DNA of 7,897 nucleotides from Catenibacterium mitsuoka_A (GTDB taxonomy: Bacteria > Bacillota_I > Bacilli_A > Erysipelotrichales > Coprobacillaceae). The first letter of the stretch is position 1. Every line of letters starts with the position of its first letter. Position numbers and translations under genes: made by a program. Location: NCBI RefSeq assembly GCF_964259225.1, contig NZ_CAXVKN010000083.1, one strand, 5' to 3'. Positions 1 through 5,600 of the stretch are shown here, piece after piece. The notes beneath the pieces are model-generated. The model saw only the letters and a program-made list of their open reading frames with translations, made no database searches and had not been told where the DNA came from.

Positions 1-32
1 GTGATATGATATCACTTCTAGATAAAATAAAA

Positions 33-64
33 AACTAGAATTATTACTTGAATAACTTCTAGTT
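33..64 (-). terminator. Hairpin with a U-tract when read leftward
   Basis: The left arm AACTAGAATTATT (33-45) pairs with AATAA plus TTCTAGTT (51-64), giving 13 pairs with one bulged C at 56 and a 5-base loop (46-50). On the minus strand the stem is followed by a run reading TTTT-A-TTTT (positions 32-24), the pattern of an intrinsic terminator for leftward transcription. On the plus strand the stem is followed by CTATAAT, which is not a U-tract. No leftward gene is visible immediately to its right, so its role is unclear. Confidence 0.45.
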
Positions 65-65
65 C

Positions 66-71
66 TATAAT
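66..71 (+). promoter_or_regulatory. Possible -10 box for the small ORF
   Basis: TATAAT at 66-71 is a perfect -10 hexamer, but no good -35 hexamer lies 16-18 bases upstream. If it is used, transcription would begin near 78-80, so the RNA would open with the 81-110 hairpin. The dyad at 33-64 would then cover the -35 region as an operator would. In AT-rich DNA a lone TATAAT is weak evidence. Confidence 0.25.
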
Positions 72-80
72 ACGAAAAAC

Positions 81-110
81 AATCCCTAGAAACTTATGTT
101 TCTAGGGATT
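81..110. terminator. Perfect 13-bp hairpin, probable bidirectional terminator or leader hairpin
   Basis: AATCCCTAGAAAC (81-93) and GTTTCTAGGGATT (98-110) are exact reverse complements around the 4-base loop TTAT. Rightward, the tail is TGTGTTT, a weak U-tract. Leftward, the tail is GTTTTT (80-75), a better one. It may end a gene that lies off the left edge, end leftward transcription, or act as a 5' leader hairpin of the following ORF. The only SD-like sequence near that ORF (AGGG, 104-107) is buried in the right arm. Confidence 0.5.
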
Positions 111-141
111 TGTGTTTAGAATGGGAAATGTGGATTATTAT

Positions 142-450
142 ATGACTTACAAGATTCCTGACACAATTAAATATGATGTACAGAGTGTAAAATGTAATAA
201 GCGTAGAGGATTTATCAAAGATTATCATAAGTTCACAAGTGATAAGGATACAAAGATTGAATTAATGTTGTATTTTTATGGTTCTATGAGTGATGATGAT
301 GCAAAACAGGTACAAAGGTTAATGAAACTTTTATCTGATAAAGGTTTTAATGGAAGTGTTCAATGTTGTAATGGAGAGTATTATAGTGATTCACTTAAAC
401 TAAGTACTATTCCTGATATTGAGGATATAGAAAAGTGTGATAATGAATAA
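142..450 (+). CDS. Small hypothetical protein
   Basis: I do not recognise this protein. From the ATG at 142 it is 102 residues, soluble and charged, with no signal peptide or membrane segment. It runs from a basic N-terminal part (KCNKRRGFIK) through a possible beta strand (IELMLYFYG) and a predicted helix (SDDDAKQVQRLMKLLSDKG) to an acidic tail. A CC pair (VQCCNGEYY) is not part of any metal motif I know. The start is uncertain: the frame is open back to a GTG at 112 and an ATG at 121, but these abut the hairpin at 81-110, and none of the three has a convincing ribosome site. The next gene has its own promoter, so this ORF is probably a separate unit. Codon use and length suggest it is real, but there is no homology support. 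Confidence 0.5.
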   Translation: MTYKIPDTIKYDVQSVKCNKRRGFIKDYHKFTSDKDTKIELMLYFYGSMSDDDAKQVQRLMKLLSDKGFNGSVQCCNGEYYSDSLKLSTIPDIEDIEKCDNE

Positions 451-464
451 ATAGTGAAAGAATA

Positions 465-492
465 GTGAAAAAGTTCTTTATACAGGTATAAT
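465..492 (+). promoter_or_regulatory. Probable sigma-A promoter for the Fic gene
   Basis: A perfect -10 box TATAAT lies at 487-492 and a 4-of-6 -35 match, GTGAAA, at 465-470, with a 16-base spacer. The predicted start of transcription is only about 15-20 bases before the ATG at 515, so the leader is very short. It carries a strong Shine-Dalgarno site (AGGAGG, 503-508) six bases from the start codon. The -35 lies in the second unit of a short direct repeat, AATAGTGAAA (450-459 and 461-470). Confidence 0.6.
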
Positions 493-514
493 TATAGAAA
501 GAAGGAGGGCTTTT

Positions 515-1615
515 ATGATTAAGGTGACAATAACTAATGATATTTTAAATTCAATTATAGAAATAGAACTGAACAGATATAAGATATCGTTAGTAGAATT
601 ATCACAGAACGTTTTGAATAAACTTCGTAAAAATTCAAAGATAAAAAGCTCTTATGCTTCAAACAAGATTGAAGGAAATCCTTTGTCTGAAAAACAGGCA
701 GAAGAAGTCATTGAAAGTGATGAAAGAAAACATTATTTGAAGCCAGAACAGGAAGTAAGAAATTATTTTCTTGCATTGAATTATCTAGAAGAGAAGTTGA
801 ATAATAAAGAAAAGTTATCAAAAAAACTAATTTTAGATGTTCAGAAGTTAGTTGAAAAAGGTGCTCCTAAAGAAAAAATAGGCTTTAGAGGGCATATGCC
901 ACCAGGAGTATTATTTGCGGTATATGATTCTAAGACAGGAAATCCGGATTATATTCCACCAGAATATAGCGATGTTCCAGGATTACTGGATGAGTTGATA
1001 GAGTATGTCAATACTACTGATGATCATCCATTGATTGTTGCAGCAGTTGTACATTATCAATTGGTAACTATTCATCCATTTGAGGATGGTAATGGAAGAA
1101 CCGCAAGATTATTATCTGGATATATTATGGATTTAAATGGATATGGTTTTAATGGGATTGGTTCACTAGAAGAGTATTTTGCATATGATGTAAATGAATA
1201 TTATGACTCTATTCAAATGGGGTTACCTGCATTGTATTATTCTGGAAGAGAGAATCCACCACATCCTGAAATTTGGATTAATTACTTTCTGCGAATGGTA
1301 AAGTTGTATTCTAGAAAAGTGTGTGATCTACAATTATCTTCTGAAGAGGAAGATATTGCAGGAAGTTTATCTTTCTTAAAAGAGAGAGAAAAAGAATTAT
1401 TAGTATTGTTGATTTCAAGTTATCGAGCTGAGTTCACTCCGATAGAAGTGAGTAAACAATTATCAGTCACAAATAAGACAGTAATTAATAGATTGGCAGG
1501 TTTAGTGAAGAACGGATTTGTGATTCCAATATTAGTTAATAAGAGAATCCGTTCCTACAAACTAAGTGAATTTGCGGTAAATCACGAAAAGGAAATTAAA
1601 GAAGCAGTTGGGTAA
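515..1615 (+). CDS. Fic family protein, class II AMP-transferase (AMPylator) with C-terminal winged helix
   Basis: Fic enzymes transfer AMP from ATP, or more rarely another phosphate-containing group, to a hydroxyl side chain of a target protein. The 366-residue protein has an N-terminal helical region and then the inhibitory motif [S/T]xxxE[G/N] as SNKIEG (49-54), whose glutamate normally blocks ATP gamma-phosphate binding. A complete catalytic motif follows, HPFEDGNGRTAR (187-198), with catalytic His187, Asp191 for Mg2+, and Arg195/Arg198. A predicted winged helix-turn-helix lies at about 290-350 (IEVSKQLSVTNKTVINRLAGLVKNG is the helix-turn-helix core, residues 310-334). An inhibitory motif ahead of the Fic motif defines class II, the same layout and length as Shewanella SoFic. 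The start is well fixed by AGGAGG six bases upstream. The target is unknown. The winged helix suggests DNA or partner binding. The EFR1 gene follows after 5 bases, so the two are probably co-transcribed. Confidence 0.92.
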   Translation: MIKVTITNDILNSIIEIELNRYKISLVELSQNVLNKLRKNSKIKSSYASNKIEGNPLSEKQAEEVIESDERKHYLKPEQEVRNYFLALNYLEEKLNNKEKLSKKLILDVQKLVEKGAPKEKIGFRGHMPPGVLFAVYDSKTGNPDYIPPEYSDVPGLLDELIEYVNTTDDHPLIVAAVVHYQLVTIHPFEDGNGRTARLLSGYIMDLNGYGFNGIGSLEEYFAYDVNEYYDSIQMGLPALYYSGRENPPHPEIWINYFLRMVKLYSRKVCDLQLSSEEEDIAGSLSFLKEREKELLVLLISSYRAEFTPIEVSKQLSVTNKTVINRLAGLVKNGFVIPILVNKRIRSYKLSEFAVNHEKEIKEAVG

Positions 1616-1620
1616 AAAAT

Positions 1621-2379
1621 ATGATGAATAAGTATGGAATTATATTCAGTCCAACAGGAGGAACTGAAAAGGTATCAAAATCAATCACAAAGAATTGGGG
1701 TTATGTAGAAGATATAGATCTTTCAGTTGTAGATAAGAATTATCAAGATATATCATTGACAGAAAATGATATTGCGGTAATTGCTATGCCAACTTACGCA
1801 GGATTAGCACCACAGGTCGCATTAGATAGACTTACTAAAATCAATGCACATAATTGTAAATGTGTCATTGTTGCGGTATATGGAAATAGAGCGTATGAAG
1901 ATACACTTGTTCAAATGGAAGATTATGCACATATGGCTGGATTTGATGTCATTGGAGCTATATCAGCTATTGCTGAACATTCTATTTTCCATCAATTTGC
2001 GACAGGAAGACCGGATGAGAATGATTGTCATCAATTAGAAGAATTTGGTGATCAGATTCTAGAAAAAGCATCTAATAAGATTAATACTAAACCGAATATT
2101 CCAGGTCATAGACCTTATAAGAAAGCAGGTGGAGGAACGATTCCTCAAGCAAATACCTTATGTACAAAGTGTGGCTTATGTGTAATGAAATGTCCAACAG
2201 GTGCTATTAGTAAAGATAATCCACAAGTGACAGACAAGAATAAATGTATCTCATGTATGCGTTGTGTGGTTGTTTGTCCAAATCAGGCAAGAAGCCTAGA
2301 TCAAGAAAAAATGGTAGTCATAGAAACAGCAATCACAAAGGCTTGTTCTATTAGAAAAGAGTGTGAATTATTTCTATAA
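1621..2379 (+). CDS. EFR1-type flavodoxin/2[4Fe-4S] ferredoxin fusion
   Basis: This 252-residue cytosolic electron carrier combines two redox modules. Residues 1-150 are flavodoxin-like: the phosphate-binding loop SPTGGT (10-15) follows the first beta strand, and PTYAG (57-61) and VYGNRAYEDT (87-96) match the two later FMN-contacting loops. Residues 181-219 hold two clostridial-type CxxCxxCxxxCP clusters: Cys181, 184, 187, 191 and Cys209, 212, 215, 219. Both are complete and should bind two [4Fe-4S] centres. This fits proteins annotated as EFR1 family ferrodoxin in anaerobes, whose physiological partners are mostly unknown. The start lies 5 bases after the Fic stop with only a weak ribosome site (GGGT), so translation may be coupled to fic. 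An ATG at 1624 is an equally good start. The gene ends before a strong terminator. Glutamine is coded CAA in 7 of 10 cases, unlike the downstream operon. Confidence 0.88.
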   Translation: MMNKYGIIFSPTGGTEKVSKSITKNWGYVEDIDLSVVDKNYQDISLTENDIAVIAMPTYAGLAPQVALDRLTKINAHNCKCVIVAVYGNRAYEDTLVQMEDYAHMAGFDVIGAISAIAEHSIFHQFATGRPDENDCHQLEEFGDQILEKASNKINTKPNIPGHRPYKKAGGGTIPQANTLCTKCGLCVMKCPTGAISKDNPQVTDKNKCISCMRCVVVCPNQARSLDQEKMVVIETAITKACSIRKECELFL

Positions 2380-2399
2380 TTTAATAGAAGGAAATCAAG

Positions 2400-2445
2400 A
2401 AGAGGACGAGATAGGATGATATTTTCATCCTTCTTTCCTCTTTTT
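2400..2445 (+). terminator. Intrinsic terminator after the fic-EFR1 unit
   Basis: AAGAGGA (2400-2406) pairs with TCCTCTT (2436-2442), and AGGATGA (2413-2419) with TCATCCT (2425-2431) around the loop TATTT. The segment between adds about four more pairs, with a bulged C and a bulged T. A T-run (2441-2445) and further T-rich sequence follow. It separates the Fic/EFR1 transcript from the next gene. Confidence 0.85.
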
Positions 2446-2453
2446 AATTCTTT

Positions 2454-2499
2454 TAGACATACTTTGTGTTTTACCTTACATATAGACAAATTTTGTGTA
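2454..2499. promoter_or_regulatory. Twin 17-bp dyads, probable paired operator sites
   Basis: Copy 1, TAGACATACTTTGTGTT (2454-2470), and copy 2, TAGACAAATTTTGTGTA (2483-2499), match at 14 of 17 positions and start 29 bases apart. Copy 2 is nearly a perfect palindrome (7 of 8 pairs: TAnACAAA-t-TTTGTnTA); copy 1 keeps 5 of 8 pairs. Such a shape fits a dimeric winged-helix or TetR/MarR-type regulator. The sites lie between the terminator and the start of the 1408-residue enzyme gene, and copy 2 overlaps a possible -35 box. I cannot name the regulator; the sequence is not the FabT, Rex or CcpA consensus as I know them. Confidence 0.5.
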
Positions 2500-2520
2500 T
2501 TTATCGTTATATTTTATAAT
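2493..2520 (+). promoter_or_regulatory. Possible upstream promoter for the plsA-like gene
   Basis: TTGTGT (2493-2498, three of six matches to TTGACA) and a perfect TATAAT (2515-2520) are 16 bases apart. The -35 box lies inside dyad copy 2, so a bound regulator would cover it. If used, the leader would be about 80 bases. The surrounding DNA is very AT-rich, so a chance match is possible. Confidence 0.35.
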
Positions 2521-2574
2521 TTTATTATGCAAAAAACTAGATTATTTCTTAAAATTCGTTTAATATAGGTTCGA

Positions 2575-2600
2575 TATAATACTCAAAAAAGAGAGAAGGA
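2575..2600 (+). promoter_or_regulatory. Possible proximal -10 box and ribosome site for the plsA-like gene
   Basis: TATAAT at 2575-2580 is a perfect -10 hexamer, but the best -35 candidate (TTAAAA, 2549-2554) has a poor 20-base spacer. AGAAGGA at 2594-2600 is a good Shine-Dalgarno site 9 bases before the ATG at 2610 and fixes that start. Transcription from this box would give a leader of about 20-25 bases and would not be blocked directly by the dyads at 2454-2499. Confidence 0.4.
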
Positions 2601-2609
2601 TGTGGAAAT

Positions 2610-5600
2610 ATGAAATATTATTTAGGAATTGATGTAGGATCTACAACTGTAAAACTCTATTTGACAGATGAGAATGATAAATGCTTGTTTTCTAAGTACA
2701 CAAGACATTTCTCAGATGTTAGAAAAACAATCTATGAGTTATTAATTGAAGTAAAGAACCAGATGGGTGATATTGATTTATATCCTGTTATGACTGGTTC
2801 AGGAGGTTTATCTCTTGCAGATAAGCTCGGTATTTCTTTTATACAGGAAGTTATTGCGTGTACAAAGACAGTAGAAACATATATTCCACAAACTGATGTT
2901 GTTATAGAACTTGGTGGAGAAGATGCCAAGATCACTTATTTTGAAGGACAGCTTGAACAGCGTATGAACGGTACTTGTGCAGGAGGTACAGGGGCATTTA
3001 TTGACCAGATGGCGACTTTATTAAAGACTGATGCCGCTGGTTTAAATGAATATGCGAAAAACTATAAGACAATCTATCCTATCGCATCACGTTGTGGTGT
3101 CTTTGCGAAAACAGATATTCAGCCTTTAATTAATGAAGGTGTATCTAAAGAAGATATTGCGGTATCTATTTTCCAGGCAGTTGTCAATCAGACTATTTCT
3201 GGTCTTGCTTGTGGTAAACCTATTAGAGGGAATGTTGCATTCTTAGGTGGTCCACTTTATTTCATGGATCAGTTAAGAGAACGTTTTATTGAAACATTAG
3301 GTTTAACTGAAGATGAAATCATCTTCCCACAGAACTCACAGCTATTTGTTGCTATGGGTGCATGTTTAAATGCAAAAGAAAAAGTAGAAAACCCATTAAA
3401 CATTTCTAAGATTATTGAAGACTTAGAAGGTCTTTCAGACTCCCCTACAGAACTTACAAATGTCTTAGAACCATTATTTAATGATGAAGCAGAATTAAAA
3501 GAATTCAGAGAAAGACACTTTACTCATATCACTAAGAAAAGAACACTTAAGAAATATAAAGGTAAAGTATTCTTAGGTATTGATGTTGGTTCTACAACAT
3601 CTAAGATCATCATGACTGATGAACAGGGTGCTATTTTATATTCTTTCTATAGTTCTAATGAAGGAAATCCATTGCAGTTGATCATGAGTCTGATGAAAGA
3701 AATCTATCAGATGCTTCCAGAAGGATGCTATATTGCGAAAGCCGGTGTTACTGGTTATGGTGAAGCCCTTATTAAAGCCGCTTTAAAGGTGGATATTGGT
3801 GAAGTAGAAACAATTGCCCACTATACTGCTGCAAAAGCTTATGAACCTGATGTAGATTTCATTCTTGATATTGGTGGTCAGGATATGAAGGCTATTACTA
3901 TTAGAGATAACGTCATTCAGAACATTTCATTAAATGAAGCATGTTCTGCAGGATGTGGATCATTCTTAGAGACATTCGCAAAATCATTAGGTTATAAGAT
4001 TGAAGAATTCGCAGAACTTGCATTAAAGTCTAAACACCCTATTGATTTAGGTTCTAGATGTACAGTATTCATGAACTCAAAGGTAAAACAGGCACAAAAA
4101 GAAGGTGCTTCAGTAGAAGATATTAGTGCTGGTTTATCTTATTCAGTTATCAAGAATGCGTTATATAAAGTTATTAAATTAAGAAGTAAAGAAGATATTG
4201 GTAAGCATGTTGTTGTACAGGGAGGTACTTTCTATAACGAAGCTGTACTACGTGCATTTGAAAAAGAAACAGGTATTGAAGTAGTAAGACCTGATATCGC
4301 AGGATTAATGGGTGCTTATGGTATGGCCCGTATTGCGATTGAAAATGATGACAATGAACCTTCTACTATTCTTTCATTAGAAGAAATAGAAGCACTTGAC
4401 TATGATACAAAGATTAGAAACTGTGGTAAGTGTACAAATAACTGTATGTTAACTATTACATCATTTAATGATGGTAGAGAATATATTTCAGGTAATAGAT
4501 GTGAAAGAGGGGCTAACCTTCCAATGACATCTAAGAAGTTACCTAACCTCTATGATTATAAATATGGTCGTATCTTTGGTTATAAATCACTTTCTAAAGA
4601 TGATGCAAAAAGAGGAGAAGTGGGTATTCCTAGAGTACTTAATATGTATGAGAACTATCCATTCTGGCATACATTCTTTACTCAGTTAGGCTTTAGAGTT
4701 GTCTTATCTGCAAGATCTTCTAAGAAAATCTATGAAAAGGGTATTGAATCTATTCCATCAGAAAATGCCTGCTATCCAGCAAAGATTTCTCATGGACATA
4801 TTGAAAACCTAATTGAAAGAGGTATTTCTTTTATCTTCTATCCATCAGTAGCTTATGAAAGAAAAGAATATGAAGATGCAGGTAATAACTATAACTGTCC
4901 AGTAGTTGCTTCTTATCCAGAAGTTATTAGAAACAATGTAGACAGCTTAGAAGAAAAACATGTGAAATATAAGAACCCATTCTTATCTTTAAATAACCCT
5001 AAAACCTTATTTAAGGTAATGAAAGAATCTTTAGCTGAATATGATATTTCAGATAAGGAAATGCATAATGCGATTGATAAGGCTTATCAGGAATTAGCAC
5101 GTGCAAGAAAAGATATTGAAGTTAAGGGTCAGGAAGCATTGGAATGGATGCATAAAAACCATAAGAAGGGTATTGTCCTTGCAGGACGTCCTTATCATGT
5201 GGATCCAGAAATAAACCATGGTATTGCAAGCTTGATTACAAGTGAAGGTTTCTGTGTATTAACAGAAGATTCTGTATGTAATTTAAATAAAGAAAACTTA
5301 GACTTACGTGTAGTAGACCAGTGGACATATCATTCTAGACTCTATCGTGCTGCAGAATTTGTAACAACTCAGCCAGATCTTGAACTTATCCAGTTAACAT
5401 CATTTGGATGTGGATTAGATGCAGTTACAAGTGACCAGGTGGCTGAATTATTACAGGCAAGAGGTAAGATTTATACACTTATTAAGATTGATGAAGCCTC
5501 TAACTTAGGACCAATCAGAATCCGTATTAGATCACTTAAAGCAACAGTAAAGAAGAAAGACAATACTGTACACTTAGAAAATAAATATGAATCTGAAAAA

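Larger units (their letters stand above)
17..105. repeat. Array of five CTAGAA/TTCTAG half-sites in alternating orientation
   Basis: TTCTAG occurs at 17-22, 57-62 and 100-105, and its reverse complement CTAGAA at 35-40 and 86-91, so the orientation alternates. Each copy can pair with its neighbour, which allows mutually exclusive hairpins (17-22 with 35-40, 35-40 with 57-62, 57-62 with 86-91, 86-91 with 100-105). A separate perfect 15-base palindrome, GTGATATGATATCAC, sits at 1-15. The repeats and pairings are seen directly. Whether they act as DNA operators, as RNA hairpins or as a small repeat element cannot be told from this window. Confidence 0.6.

Noticed and set aside
17..105. CRISPR array
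   Set aside because: The repeats are only 6 bases long, alternate in orientation and have uneven, short spacing.
1..115. T-box or other known riboswitch leader
   Set aside because: There are alternative hairpins, but no T-box sequence, specifier stem or recognisable aptamer core is present.
515..1615. Fic toxin with separate antitoxin (class I)
   Set aside because: The inhibitory motif SNKIEG is inside the Fic protein itself (residues 49-54), so no separate antitoxin is required.
1844..2038. 64-codon rightward reading frame inside the EFR1 gene
   Set aside because: It lies wholly within a well-supported coding gene in another frame, has no ribosome site and its protein has no recognisable features.
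2301..2489. 62-codon leftward reading frame
   Set aside because: It overlaps the end of the EFR1 gene and runs through the terminator stem at 2400-2445; its protein looks like translated non-coding DNA.
2454..2499. Known operators (FabT, Rex, CcpA cre)
   Set aside because: The arms ACAAA/TTTGT do not match TTTGA/TCAAA (FabT), TTGTGA/TCACAA (Rex) or the cre consensus as I know them.
2732..2935. 67-codon leftward reading frame within the plsA-like gene
   Set aside because: It is the opposite strand of conserved activase coding sequence, and no start signal was seen.
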